From contig RBKR01000011.1 of the NCBI GenBank assembly GCA_004835665.1, forward strand, positions 1,240,001-1,304,000: a stretch of 64,000 nt of DNA, in the 5' to 3' direction. Shown here piece by piece: positions 34,350-45,730 of this stretch; the first letter of the stretch is position 1; every line of letters begins with the position of its first letter. This DNA comes from Phoma sp. XZ068 (taxonomy: Eukaryota > Ascomycota > Dothideomycetes > Pleosporales > Didymellaceae). The notes under the pieces were generated by a model that saw only the letters and a program-made list of their open reading frames with translations, made no database searches and was not told the origin of the DNA. The translations under genes were made by a program, and so were the position numbers.

Positions 34350-36193
34350 TCACCGATGTATTACCACACCCAGGCCCTCGCCTACTCCTCTGATCTTTCC
34401 TTCTACGACCTTCTCCGGCAGCGAGAGCTCGCTGCAAATCTCGTCAAAGCAATGCATGCCGTCCAGGAACCTGACTAGCGGCAACCCGCTTTCTCGTTCC
34501 CTATCGCTGACTAGCTCGTCCATGTGCTTCAACTCCTGGTTGCGTGAGATGCTCGGCGCTTTGTGGTGATGGTGCGTATTCGCTTGAAGAGGGTTCAGGC
34601 TTATCGTCGACGCTACCGAAGGGCGATGTAAAGAGAACGACGGGTGTTGTGCGTGGGTATGAAGATTGGAAATCGAAGGATGGTGGCCGGGGCCACGAAT
34701 AGTAGCCGTATCAGAGTCTCTCAGATTCGATGTCGAGGGAGCAGCAGATGTTTGGAGACTTGTCGGTGGTGCCGGAGGCAACGCTGTAGATGTTGCATAT
34801 GCATACTTGTGTACGCGATAGAGGAAGCCCTTGATGACGCCAAAGGTGATGAATCGCCGTACATCAATCCCACTCAACAGGTCGAGATTGTCGAGGACCC
34901 AGCTCTTCAGCGTAAGACCTTGCCTTAGTGAGGTGTATAGGGTGATGAGTGTCTCGTACTCAATGTGCCACTCATCATCGTCGTCTTCTTCCTTGTCCTC
35001 TTCGGCGTCGAAGTCTGAGATATGGATGGTCGAACTAGCAGTCTCGCTGTGCTGGGATGTTGATGACGATATCGAGCTGCGTTCATCACGATTTCGTTCA
35101 GGCTCATTCCGCACTACAGTACTCTTGCTGGCAGCTGACCCCACCCTCTGTCGTGGTGTCCTTACGTATCTCATACACTCCTCTAGGATATCTTCGTCCA
35201 CGATGAAACCGCCAATCTCAGCCGTTGGGGCATAGATAGCACCGAAGCTGAATATGTCTAAGAGCACAAGACATCCATAGTATACCAGGTGCTGCACAGC
35301 TCTGCGTGTGAGGGAAAGATCTGTATCCGCAAGCTGGGCGATACGTGATATCGAGTTCACGCCATTAATGTATGGAAGGACACGGTTCAGTGTGAGGTCT
35401 GAAGAGATGGGTGACTGTAGACCAGCGAGCGACATGGTCAGGATGGGAACTTGATGTGCGTGAACGGGCGGTGGGGGCGGTCTTGTGGGGAAGAGCTTCA
35501 AGTTGATAGTGTTGGAGTCGTCTGTCTGCGTCAGTGGCTGTGATGGGCGGTCCAAATCAGACGGTGCTCACCGATGGGTATCATGCACTCGGCATAGTTG
35601 TTGAGGTCCTCGAGCACCATCTCACAAAGCGCATACACCTTGCTGCCGCTGCCTATCCCAAATCCACTACCGCTTATGCTGTCTTCCATGCCACCGCCTC
35701 CAATTCCGAGACCGAAATTATCGTCGTCCCATACACCCTCCTCTTCGTTGCTGAGGAAGCCTCCCTGCTCTTCCAAGCCTCTTAGTAGTCTGCCCAGCTT
35801 TCTTACCACCTGCCCATAGCACGCCCAATCTGTCTCATTTTCCCCAATTACGATAGCAAAGTTGAAGATGAACTCATTCCTCTCGTACTTCTTCTCTTCC
35901 TTGATGCATACGGGGTAGCCAATGATGCGGTGGTGGTTGACGCAACAGGTAATTAATCGGTCGCAGAACTGTTGGGTAGGAATGAGATACTGTGTGGCCG
36001 AGGAAAAAGGAAAGAGCGGCGCTGGTAGGGCGGATGGCGAAGTCGAGGGTGTTATTGCACCTGCTGGGACTTGGTGGAGTACGCGTGAACCTACGCACAG
36101 TTAGCTACACCCTCTCACGTAGGTATAGTAGAGCTAACCCTTCTCGTGGTGGAAGCGCGTATAAAAGATCGCTTTGATCGCGCGCGTAGGCAT
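34350..36193 (-). CDS. NPR2: Nitrogen permease regulator 2 (Npr2/NPRL2), SEACIT/GATOR1 subunit
   Basis: With Npr3 and Iml1, Npr2 forms the GTPase-activating complex that switches off TORC1 when nitrogen or amino acids are scarce; it acts at the vacuole surface. Exons 36193-36139, 36090-35572, 35521-34350, with introns of 48 and 50 bp. The product is 581 residues. The tiny first exon supplies MPTRAIKAIFYTRFHHEKG, the conserved start. Exon 2 contains HHRIIGYPVCIKEEKKYERN and EFIFNFAIVIGENETDWACY, then MVLEDLNNYAECMIPI. Exon 3 starts TINLKLFPTRPPPPPVHAHQ and has VLPYINGVNSISRIAQLADT and VQHLVYYGCLVLLDIFSF. All of these are diagnostic. A Ser- and acid-rich insert (about residues 325-395) and a His/Ser-rich region near the C-terminus look disordered. 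The upstream neighbour is a divergent HET gene 417 bp away. Confidence 0.95.
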
Positions 36194-36610
36194 TGGAGCA
36201 ATTCAGACACCTGGAAGGTGCAAAATGTCTTGTATCACATATTGATGGCGCAGGTTGATGAGGTATCGCGTTGCGGGGAACCTGAGCTTCAAGTGATTCG
36301 CGTCCGTGCGCGCAGCCTCCAACGTCGCGCCTGGATCTTCAAATGAAGGTGAACTAATAATTATTCTCTGTCTTGACATTTTCTACATCGAATTTGCTGA
36401 ACTATATCAACTATTCACTCGTTAGCTATCATCAAGCCAAGGCATCCACAGAGATCATGCACGCACTCTATCACCATAACGGTAAGCTGCATGACTGGGC
36501 ACAGCTGTCATCTGCAGAAGAACCCAGCCTTGCGAGCACCCCTTGATTTCCGCGTTTCCAAGTACCGTTCAACTGCTTCGCCCTATGTCTTAGCCATTTG
36601 CACACTAAAC
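36194..36610. promoter_or_regulatory. Divergent promoter between NPR2 and HET gene A
   Basis: This lies between the NPR2 ATG and the favoured HET start. An earlier in-frame ATG at 36491 could instead begin the HET protein and would shorten this region to 297 bp. Confidence 0.4.
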
Positions 36611-38890
36611 ATGGAATCTGACCTCGATTCAACGGTTACCCCATATCAATTATGCCAGTTCTGCCGGAAGGTCGCTGATACGTATAAGCCTGATAGCTCC
36701 TGGAAAAGAGCAGATCTCGATGTCAAGTCTCCACTTCTTCCCCGGGCGACCTTGAGAAGTTTGCTATCGCAGCTGGATGATCTCTCTGACCAAGCACTCT
36801 TCTGGATGACTCGACCTGCCTTGGAACATCAACCTAACGTTGCCGCTCTGCGGAAATCAGCCACAGAAGGATGTCACGTCTGTGCGCTCTTTGTTCACTC
36901 ATTACAGGAGGAGGAGGCTAAATCACATGGAGATCGTCTACAGGTCATTCCAGCTGGTAGCCCTTCACGCGGCTTCGAGAAGGACTACTCTCATCGCATT
37001 CGGCTTATCGGTCGAGGTGACTCAAGAGTAATTTTGTCTATCTTGTCTATTCATCACGTTATAAAGCCACTTGAAAAACCGCTCGTCTTGAGTAGAGGTG
37101 AGGCGTTGCCTCTCGATTCAGTTTCTTCAGATGCTACATGGTGCAAAAGTACGGGTTCGTCCAGCAGCTTGAAGTTAGTCGAAAAGTGGCTGCAGAACTG
37201 TATCAAAAGGCACGAAGCGTGCCAAAAGACTCTAAGTCACTGTGGACCATCACGGCTCTTGGACCTCCAGGCGTCGACGGGGGACATTCAATTAGTCTTG
37301 ACGGCTGACACTGGTAGACAACAATATGCGGCTCTGAGTTACAGCTGGGGCACTGGCGCCACAATCACCCTAAGCCACGAGACCTTCGAGGCTTTCAAAA
37401 TTAGTATACAAGTAGCAGCACTCCCCCGCACGATTCAAGAAGCCATCCGTGTCTGCAGGGCCATGTCGATTAGGTACCTTTGGGTGGACGCACTCTGTAT
37501 TATGCAGGGTAGCGGTTCAGATTTCGCAAAAGAAGTCGCGCAGATGGGGTCAATATATGCAGAGTCACTTGTAACGATTGCTGCTGCTGACTCTACCGAC
37601 TGCAAATCGGGTTGCTTTCGGCCACGCACTCCTCTTCCTCAAGAGGATTGTACTATCTGGGAGGAAGGCGAGGCATGTGTCTCAATCAAGAGTCAATACA
37701 CGTGCGAGAGTGTTCATTCGGGGAGTCACACTCTGGATACGCGAGCTTGGGTGTACCAGGAACGACTCATGTCACCGCGAACAATACATTTCTGCCACGA
37801 TCAACTGCTCTGGGAATGTCGGGTGCACAGCATCTGTCAACATTGTGGAAATGCTGCAGACGACAAAAGAGCAATCAGTCGTAAGACCACACGCAAGAGC
37901 ACCTTTGCTCAGATTCAACAGGTCATCAACGAGCCGGAACCGCGCTCAAGTTTTGAATCTCTCTGGATCAATAGGCTGTTCGACTACAGCCATACAATCC
38001 TCAGCAACTACGATGATCGACTCAGCGCACTTGGAGGGATTACCCAAATCTTGAATCAACATGTCAAATATCAGTCCTCTTTTGGGCTCTGGTTGCCTTT
38101 TTTCATTGACGAACTGCTTTGGTACACCAGACAAGTGTACGAGGACATCTTAGACACTCCGAGCTGGTCGTGGATCGACAGCCGCGGTCCCATCGGAAGC
38201 ACCCTCAATCGCCAGCTAAGATCTGACCGTGTGTTTCCCGCGGAGATAGTGGTATATCAAGCTAAAGTCACGAAGCATCCCCAACCAACAGGCTTCGCAC
38301 AAGTGTCCGAGCTTACACGAAAGACCTCTGAATTTTATTCGATCAAGCTGCAAGGTCGTTTGGCGCCATGCCGTCTTTTCCCAACCTGTGCTGTCAGCTT
38401 GTACCATGAAGAGCAGGTGACCGTAAAGCGATGGAACCTTATGCCTGCCGCGCGGGAACCGTCAGACAAAACAAAGGCCCATGAAGATGCGATGTGGGAA
38501 TATTACTTGGGCAGTCAGTATGTTAATGGTTGCTCGTACACTGCATTTGATGAACTTGACACGTTACTCAACAGGATCGAATTCTACCCAGATGTCTCGC
38601 CAAAGCGCCCGCGGGCTTTGAAGTGCCTACTGCTGAAGCGCGTAGTAAGCGGTAAGAATGACGGCACTGTGATCGATGCCGGTCTCATCCTGGAGCCAGT
38701 GGATACAGCACCCAATGTCTATCGAAGGATTGGGGCTTTCAGAGAGATGATTGTGCAGTCGCATTATCGACGCATTGCAAAGGAGCTCAATAGTGGGTCT
38801 ACTTCTATGCAGGAGACGATCAAGGCAATGCTTCATCTGGTCGGGTTGTTCCATGGCAAGCATGAGGAGGTCGAAGTTGAGATCATTTGA
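36611..38890 (+). CDS. HET-domain protein A of a tandem pair, 759 aa
   Basis: Predicted effector of the heterokaryon-incompatibility type. Single exon. I chose the ATG at 36611 because the product then starts MESDLDSTVTPYQLCQFCRK, collinear with the paralogue's MDSGLDVNHTVTPYQLCDLC. The frame also has an ATG 40 codons earlier, at 36491. An N-terminal cysteine cluster (LCQFC, then GCHVCALF near residue 88) may bind metal. The HET domain covers about residues 238-390: QYAALSYSWG, LPRTIQEAIRVCRAMSIRYL, WVDALCIMQGSGS, then DTRAWVYQERLMSPRTIHFC. The downstream half has LFDYSHTILSNYDDRLSALG and TPSWSWIDS. The last residues alternate acidic and aliphatic (EVEVEII). The paralogue lies 868 bp downstream in the same orientation. 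Confidence 0.92.
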   Translation: MESDLDSTVTPYQLCQFCRKVADTYKPDSSWKRADLDVKSPLLPRATLRSLLSQLDDLSDQALFWMTRPALEHQPNVAALRKSATEGCHVCALFVHSLQEEEAKSHGDRLQVIPAGSPSRGFEKDYSHRIRLIGRGDSRVILSILSIHHVIKPLEKPLVLSRGEALPLDSVSSDATWCKSTGSSSSLKLVEKWLQNCIKRHEACQKTLSHCGPSRLLDLQASTGDIQLVLTADTGRQQYAALSYSWGTGATITLSHETFEAFKISIQVAALPRTIQEAIRVCRAMSIRYLWVDALCIMQGSGSDFAKEVAQMGSIYAESLVTIAAADSTDCKSGCFRPRTPLPQEDCTIWEEGEACVSIKSQYTCESVHSGSHTLDTRAWVYQERLMSPRTIHFCHDQLLWECRVHSICQHCGNAADDKRAISRKTTRKSTFAQIQQVINEPEPRSSFESLWINRLFDYSHTILSNYDDRLSALGGITQILNQHVKYQSSFGLWLPFFIDELLWYTRQVYEDILDTPSWSWIDSRGPIGSTLNRQLRSDRVFPAEIVVYQAKVTKHPQPTGFAQVSELTRKTSEFYSIKLQGRLAPCRLFPTCAVSLYHEEQVTVKRWNLMPAAREPSDKTKAHEDAMWEYYLGSQYVNGCSYTAFDELDTLLNRIEFYPDVSPKRPRALKCLLLKRVVSGKNDGTVIDAGLILEPVDTAPNVYRRIGAFREMIVQSHYRRIAKELNSGSTSMQETIKAMLHLVGLFHGKHEEVEVEII

Positions 38891-39758
38891 GGAAGCGAAC
38901 TAATCAAAGCGGTCATTTTTGCCCTAAGATACTAGTCTCGAGACTTCAGACGCTTAATTATACCGCAAACTAAATGTATCAGGACATGAGGAATGTACGC
39001 ATGCGTCAGGGCCACCTCAGATTATGAACTATACAAATGAATCCCTCCGCATCCTTCCCAATGTACACGCGGCAATACATCGCCATATATATGGTTAGAG
39101 GTTGGATCAGCGTACTGAGCCATCGCTCAATGAGCTAAGTGAAAATATGCAGTCGCGGAGCTGATACGAACCCAAATAAACTTCACCAGCAACTCCCTTT
39201 GGACATACACCATCACTATACCGCTAGTAGTGTTGGTGCTTGAGTATCGAAGAGTTTCGATTGAGGAAAAAAATCTGTTAATCAAGGCCAAAATCGTCTG
39301 GGCTGGTTCGATTCAATTCAACAATGGTAGAATGCCGGTCTGTGCGAAGTGGCGGTTGCCTTGGTTTCCACATCTTTGACGAATCACGACTGCAGCGATT
39401 GGCACCTGCATCTGCCAATTTCGCTTGATGCAAGTCTGGCATGCAGCAGGCTGACCCTCCACCGTTCACTTCAAGAGTCTCGTCCGCCTCCTCAGACTGC
39501 CTCATAACACAACCTACCAGACTTTCTCTTATCACGGATCCTGCAAATCTCTTTTCTGATACAACTGCGTACATCTCGACCGACCGCTGTCGTCTCTCTT
39601 GTCACCGGACCGGGGCTTGTACGCATATTAGCATTCTGTGCTGACAAGGCTGAGACGTTTTATACCCCGTATGGAACACACTTCACCAGCTGCACCGGAA
39701 GAATTCACGTCCTGTCTGCCATATCAGAGATAGAATATACAAGATTGCTCCTTGCGCA
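38891..39758. other. Spacer between the tandem HET genes
   Basis: 868 bp with no gene that I can support. It should hold the terminator of HET gene A and the promoter of HET gene B. Confidence 0.4.
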
Positions 39759-42353
39759 ATGGATTCTGGCCTAGACGTCAACCATACGGTCACGCCATAT
39801 CAGCTCTGTGATCTTTGCACACAGATATTCAAAGTTTATTCTTCTGCCGAATTCTGGGAGGGAAGATCTGCAGATGAAGACGACGTAGAAGATCTTGAAT
39901 TGATCACTGAAGAAGTCCCTTGGTCTGTGAAATCGTCTCCATTCAATGGCCCACAGTTGAAATTCCATGACAGCCCCTCGCAACTCGTCAGATCCGCCGC
40001 ACATGGGTGTCATCTTTGCTCCTTGTTCAGGAGAAAGCCAAGGGAGCTTCGGTTCATTGAAGAGAAGCAACTCGAATTATCACCTAGCGCACACCGAACA
40101 ACACTAGTCCGCGGTTGTCAGACAATACGAATTGAACCTAGGATTACAGGAAGTGATTTCTGGATATTCGACATAGCAGTCCCGATAGTGATGCATCGTC
40201 ATCTGCTTACAGGAGGAAAATTGGCGTGTGATTTAGAGCACATCAAGAACCCCGAAGATTCGCTAGAGGCACAGTTCCAGTGGCGCTCAACCACTAGGTC
40301 ATCTGTTGGATTCAAGATGTTGAGCAATTGGCTACAGCAATGTGTCGTACAGCACGAAGCCTGCCGCCTCAAGCTTAGCACAACTCATGCGAAACCTACA
40401 CGACTCCTTGACCTTGATGCTTTTCCAACATCCAAGGACGTTCGCTTGGTACACGCTGGCGACCTTGCGGTAGACGTGCATGTGACTCTAAGCTATCGTT
40501 GGGGTGGCACGAACCATGTTACATTGAAGACAGAGAACTATGAGCACCTAAGGTCAAGAATTCGACTAAATTCTTTACCAAAGACCATTCGGGAAGCTAT
40601 TGAGGTGTGTAGAGAGCTGTCCGTGAGGTATCTGTGGGTTGACGCTCTATGTATCATCCAGGACGACGTCGAGGACTTTGAACGTGAGATTGCAAATATG
40701 GGATCAATCTACGCCGGATCTCTATTTACCATAGCTGCAACAGATTCAGTTGACTCTGAGTCGGGCTGTTTCAGAAACCGTTCTCCTCTGTATCGCCAGA
40801 ACTGCGTTATCGAGTCAGATGGCTTTCAGTGGATCTTTCAGCCGGCATATATTAGCTGTGACAGACATGCTGCCCACATCCAGGATTCTCGTCTGAGTGA
40901 GAGGGGGTGGGCTTTCCAAGAGGAAATGCTATCACCGCGGACTATCCATTTCACTTCAGAGGAAATATTATGGGAATGTCGAGAGCGATTATTTTGCCAT
41001 GATTGTTTCAAAGACGCGGGACCTCGGCCTGAGCACGACTTGCATACGGACTTACCCGTGGATTTAACAGACGAGGGACAGATATACGATGGGAAAAGGG
41101 ATATGGTACAATTGCTCGGGCAGAGGGTTGGGCGTGGGAAGAATATCACCTTTGAAAGAAGGTGGAGACGCGTATTGGATCGCTTCAGCCGTACAGAACT
41201 CACTAATAACGACGATAGATTGAGCGCTTTAGCTGGGATTGCGGAGCTCATCCATAGTAAGCTGCGCTATACGGCATCATATGGACTATATTTAGACTTC
41301 TTCGTTGACCAACTTCGATGGTACGCATTGTGCCCAAGTAACAGGTTCGAAGGCGTTCGCGGACAGGTTCCGAGCTGGTCATGGGTATCCGTCCCTCTAG
41401 GAATTGAAATGACTACAGGGCCGCCTCGTGAAGAGGAACTTCATATCGCCAGAATAACGCGATACCCGCCCGCCACCGCGTTTCAGCCGATATCTGCTCT
41501 CCATGAGCAGATACCTCAACCAGTCTTTTTCCAGATATGCGGTAAGACCAGGCCATGCCAGATCTACCCATACACATACGATGAAGTTAGATGGGCCTGG
41601 AAACTTGTACCAGGATCAGAGGAGCTCCAAGAATCCAAAAAAGCTCATATACAAGCCCTCTGGGACACTTATCTATTCAAGAACGAAGCCATACCCACGC
41701 GGACAGAACAGAAGCTTAGCTTTGAGTACGATTCGCTCGTTTGCTACTATCCGGATGTGCACCTGGAATATCGCAAGAACTTGACTTGCCTCCTTCTCAA
41801 ACGTTTGAGATATGAAGGCTATATCGTCGATCAAGGCCTAGTCCTGGAGCAGATTGATCCCACACAATCAGCCTACCGAAGACTTGGATATTTTAAAGAA
41901 ACTGTGCATGAATACAACGTTCGACAAAGACGTATGCGCTCTAAATCATCAAAAGTGGAGGGCTTGCCTGAATCATTACAGAGACATACTGCGGGACCAG
42001 AGCAGCTAGAGCTTCCCGATATAGGACTTGCGGTATCTGCTGATGACGTATCTGAGTCATTAGCTGGCAACATTGCAGAGTCGAACAGTCCAGATAATGT
42101 CTACTTGGAAGCCAGTGCTTCAGAGGATACTGAGCCGCAAATCCTGCCTAGCAAGATTACAGGATCAATCAGTCGAGAAGATGAAAACGTTGAACACGAT
42201 GATTCACAAGATGCTGAATCAGAAGCATTAGAGAGCGATCTTCCATGGGAGATTGGAAGTGAAGCAGATTACAAAATTGAGATTTCAGAAATGATTGAGT
42301 GTATGCTCTTCTTCAACGGGACAGAAACAGAAATGGAGATAGAAATCGTGTAG
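39759..42353 (+). CDS. HET-domain protein B of a tandem pair, 864 aa, with acidic C-terminal extension
   Basis: Paralogue of the gene just upstream, single exon, ATG at 39759. The N-terminal cysteine motifs match (LCDLC, then GCHLCSLF near residue 83). The HET domain covers about residues 240-395: VTLSYRWGGTNHVTLKTENY, LPKTIREAIEVCRELSVRYL, WVDALCIIQDDVEDF, then SERGWAFQEEMLSPRTIHFT. Further shared blocks include FSRTELTNNDDRLSALAGI and PSWSWVSVPLG. Near residue 710, B diverges from A by an acidic, Ser-rich insertion of about 120 residues with many Asp/Glu pairs, probably disordered. It then rejoins a short tail, SEMIECMLFFNG and EMEIEIV, comparable to A's EVEVEII. No internal stop is present. 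Both genes therefore look intact, and the difference lies mainly in the tail. Confidence 0.92.
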   Translation: MDSGLDVNHTVTPYQLCDLCTQIFKVYSSAEFWEGRSADEDDVEDLELITEEVPWSVKSSPFNGPQLKFHDSPSQLVRSAAHGCHLCSLFRRKPRELRFIEEKQLELSPSAHRTTLVRGCQTIRIEPRITGSDFWIFDIAVPIVMHRHLLTGGKLACDLEHIKNPEDSLEAQFQWRSTTRSSVGFKMLSNWLQQCVVQHEACRLKLSTTHAKPTRLLDLDAFPTSKDVRLVHAGDLAVDVHVTLSYRWGGTNHVTLKTENYEHLRSRIRLNSLPKTIREAIEVCRELSVRYLWVDALCIIQDDVEDFEREIANMGSIYAGSLFTIAATDSVDSESGCFRNRSPLYRQNCVIESDGFQWIFQPAYISCDRHAAHIQDSRLSERGWAFQEEMLSPRTIHFTSEEILWECRERLFCHDCFKDAGPRPEHDLHTDLPVDLTDEGQIYDGKRDMVQLLGQRVGRGKNITFERRWRRVLDRFSRTELTNNDDRLSALAGIAELIHSKLRYTASYGLYLDFFVDQLRWYALCPSNRFEGVRGQVPSWSWVSVPLGIEMTTGPPREEELHIARITRYPPATAFQPISALHEQIPQPVFFQICGKTRPCQIYPYTYDEVRWAWKLVPGSEELQESKKAHIQALWDTYLFKNEAIPTRTEQKLSFEYDSLVCYYPDVHLEYRKNLTCLLLKRLRYEGYIVDQGLVLEQIDPTQSAYRRLGYFKETVHEYNVRQRRMRSKSSKVEGLPESLQRHTAGPEQLELPDIGLAVSADDVSESLAGNIAESNSPDNVYLEASASEDTEPQILPSKITGSISREDENVEHDDSQDAESEALESDLPWEIGSEADYKIEISEMIECMLFFNGTETEMEIEIV

Positions 42354-42904
42354 TCCCGTAAGGAAGCTGTGGTTGATCCTATTTCCTACTAACAATCGCT
42401 TTTCCACATTCCAACCACACTTATCGCTACCAACTAGATAAATCGCGTTCATCAGTACCACAACTAGAAATATAACCATGATCTCTCGTTACACTACTAC
42501 GCTTACAACCACACCGACGCTCGCTTCACTGACCCCTCCATCTCCACAATAGCGAACTTTGCTGGAATCTTGCACACCGTGTTCTACGTAGTAATGGTAG
42601 GATTCATCCCACCCTCTCCTTCCACTCAGGAGGCGAAGTACCTTTCAATCCACAGTCTGTTCGTCCAGTCACATCAGTACACCACACCACATCGAAGCCA
42701 CAATCCTAGGTATCGAGTCATCACGAAGGCATAATCAAGAGTATGAAAAAGAAGATGGAATCTCTGTGGTTCTACCATGCGTTTATGCGCTTCTATTCCT
42801 TGTATCCTACACTCCCCCTCTCACCACAAACCCGTCACCTCGTCACCGCTCAGCTTCGTTACCACTCTTCTTGCTACGGCTCTCCTCACTATCGCTCACT
42901 ACGC
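42354..42904. other. Convergent intergenic region, HET gene B and D-lactate dehydrogenase
   Basis: 551 bp holding the two 3' ends. It is C/A-rich on the plus strand and lacks a supported gene. Confidence 0.35.
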
Positions 42905-44871
42905 TCACCACTCCGCAACCTCCCCCTTTGCCGGAACCTTAGTCCTAACAATCTTATCGCAATTCAGCAAACACAGCGGATCAAACGCCTTCTTCAGCTG
43001 CCTCATCGCATCGACCGTGCTGGTCCCCAGCTCATGCGGGAGATAGTCGCGTTTAACGAGCCCGACGCCGTGTTCGCCCGTCGCGGTGCCTTCGAGCTCG
43101 ATGGCGCGCTTGACCATGTCGTGCACGAGGTGCGAAGTTTTTTCGTATTCGGTGTTGCGGTTGTAGAGGATGATGGCTAGATATATGTTAGCATTGAGTC
43201 GTGACTTTGCGTTGGATAGGGGGGTGTTGGGAATTGACGGATTCAACGTACAGTGGAAATTTCCATCGCCGACGTGTCCGACGATACTACCCAAGAGACC
43301 CGACTTGGCAATCTTTTCCTTCGTCTCCTCGATAATTTGAGGGAGACGCGATATAGGCACCGCGACATCCGTAGTCCAAACAGCAATATCATCGTTTCCC
43401 TCGCCCTTGGCCATGACGCTCCATAGCGCTTCTTTGCGCGCCTGCCACAGGTCTTCCTTCTCTTGCTCGCTCTTGGCGAACTCGAAGGATACGGAGCCGG
43501 ACTTCTTGGCCATGGATTGCACCTGCGAGACCTGCTCTTTCACGCTGCTGGGTGTGCCTGCGAATTTGAAGAATAGGGTTGGTGCGTTTTTCCAGGTTTT
43601 GGATGTTTGGCCCGCGTCGTTGATGCATTTCATTTGCACGTCGTCGAGGATTTCGATGGCGGCGATGGGGACGCCCGCGCCGACGACTTTGAAGACGCAG
43701 TCGGCGGCGGCGCGGATGGAGGGGAAGGCGCAGACGGCGACGCTGGTGTGCTGGGGCTTGACGGTGACTTTGAGCGTGGCTTCTGTGACGAGGCCGAGGG
43801 TGCCTTCGCTGCCGATGAACATGCGGGTGAGGTCGTAGCCGGCGGATGACTTGCGCGGGCGCTGGCGGGTCTTGATGATGGTGCCGTCGGCGAGGACGAC
43901 GGTCAGCGAGATGACCCAGTCCTTCATGGTGCCGTAGCGGTAGGAGTTTGTGCCTGAGCAGCCGGTGCCGACCATGCCGCCGATCATGGCGCCTGGGCCG
44001 GGGTCGGGCGGGAAGAAGAGGTTGTCCTTTGCGAGTTCCTCGTTCAGCAGCTCCCAACCAACGGCGGGCTGGACGACAACATCGAGGTCGTCCTTGTGCA
44101 GCTTGAGGATCTTGTCCATGCGGCTAAAGTCGATGCAGATGCCGCCCTTGGTGGCAGCGAAGTGGCCCTCCAGGCTGGTGCCGCCGCTGTAGGGGGTGAC
44201 GGGGATCTTGCGCTCGTGGCAGATCTTCATGATGGCGCTGACCTCCTCGGTGCTGCCAGGCTTGACAACGCAGAACGGCACGTCACCAGGCCCAGCGGGG
44301 TGCGACGACCACGACGAGCCGCTGTGCGACTCGAGTTCAGAGCGCTCGAGCGAGATATTGGCCTTGCCCACAATGTCACGGAAGTCGGTCCACGCTGCCT
44401 CCATGTTCGCCTCGGAGATGTTATGCTTGACGACGGGGAATGTCTGGAGCGGTGCGGTTGAGGACGATTCGGTCTTGGGGGGCTTCATCTGGCCGTAGTA
44501 GTAGCCCAGGCCAGCAGCGACGAGGCATGCTGTTCTATGTTAGCATGTAATAGGGCTAAAGTATGGAAGTGGGAGGGAATACCTGTGACTGTCGCCCAAA
44601 ACTGCCCACGCGCCGTTCTTTGCTGCAGCGATTGAATCTGATACTGCTCTGCCTTCTCCTTCTGCACACGCTCTTGAATCGTCTCCTGCAATTGGAGGTA
44701 AAACGGCCTCTCGCCATCCGGCACCGGCTTCTGATCTTTATTGCTCGCCCATCTCTTTTGCGTGATGCGCCCAACTGTGCAACTCGTGCATCCAGCGACC
44801 CTCGAACTTGCGCCTGCGACTCTAGTACTCCTCGCGAGCATCCCAGCTCTAGGCAAGCCTCTCAACGACAT
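42905..44871 (-). CDS. DLD1: D-lactate dehydrogenase (cytochrome), mitochondrial
   Basis: Flavoenzyme oxidising D-lactate to pyruvate and passing electrons to cytochrome c at the mitochondrial inner membrane. Exons 44871-44583, 44529-43252, 43176-42905; introns of 53 and 75 bp. The second intron is a multiple of three without a stop, so it is easily mistaken for coding sequence. The product is 612 residues. The start MSLRGLPRAGMLARSTRVAG is a good presequence, followed near residue 97 by a short membrane anchor (ACLVAAGLGYYYGQ). The FAD_binding_4 domain has PVTPYSGGTSLEGHF (about 207-220), VVVQPAVGWELLNEELAKDN and GSEGTLGLVTEATLKVTVKP. The C-terminal FAD-oxidase domain has VGHVGDGNFHSIILYN, restored by the second splice, and TGEHGVGLVKRDYL. 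Activity on other D-2-hydroxy acids is possible in this family. Confidence 0.93.
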
Positions 44872-45730
44872 TTCTCTATGACAAACGGTGGCACATTGCC
44901 TCAAAGTCAAAACGAGAGGGGAAGTCGTGCAGCTCGCGGCGCGCAGGGTAGCTCGATGTCGTAAGAATTAGCGTCCATGTCGATCCTTAAACCCGACGCT
45001 GGGCCGAGCTACAAAACGTCGGGGGTGATGCCGGCCCCGCACGGCTGCACGACGCTGCATGTGGACTGATTACTTGATGGGAGTGGGTTATTTGATTGGA
45101 AGACAGTGTAGATAAAGTGTGGTGTTATCCGAGGGTGGTGTGATATAGGTGAGAGAGTACATGTTCACTTCAACATCAGGTCCATGCAATCAGAGTATGT
45201 AGATATAAGTTCGCATTCGTGAGCTCAATGGCAAACACCAGAGCATACCGCCGAAGCGCTATATACGATAAATCCAAACTCCAAAATCAAGATAAGCACC
45301 GCCAGAAACGCAATGTATTCTGGGATATCAAGCCATGCCAAAGCATGCAGCGCAAACAGGCAAAAACATGCAACGCAAGGCAAAACAACGCAAGAGGGAC
45401 AAGCAGACCCACGTCCTTCCCGTGCGCCTGTGAACGAATGCTAGGTATATATGCTAAAAGTGCTCGCAGAAGATGCAGCATCATGTCAATAAAACGTGAA
45501 TCGTGAAAAAAAGGCCGTGTCCCATAGCCGAACGCCGTGCTGGAAATGTGAGTGTGGGGAAGCCAGCCAATCGGCTTATAGGCGGAGGGGAGTGATGTTG
45601 AATGTTGTGCGTAGCCAACAGGTGGATGATGCGCGTAGATCAGGTTATGACGGGCATATGCGGAGGATAGGGCTGTGTTGCTGCATGGCGACGTGGCAGT
45701 GAGTGGGCCCTGTCGACTCAGCCTCAGACC
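44872..45730. other. Intergenic, promoter of DLD1 and 3' flank of the next gene
   Basis: 859 bp between the DLD1 start and the stop of the basic low-complexity protein gene, both on the minus strand. An ATG-led plus-strand frame at 45228-45506 encodes a basic peptide with no known domain and is most likely chance. Confidence 0.35.

Noticed and set aside
43389..44057. 222-codon minus-strand frame inside DLD1
   Set aside because: Arg/His-rich out-of-frame shadow of the D-lactate dehydrogenase exon.
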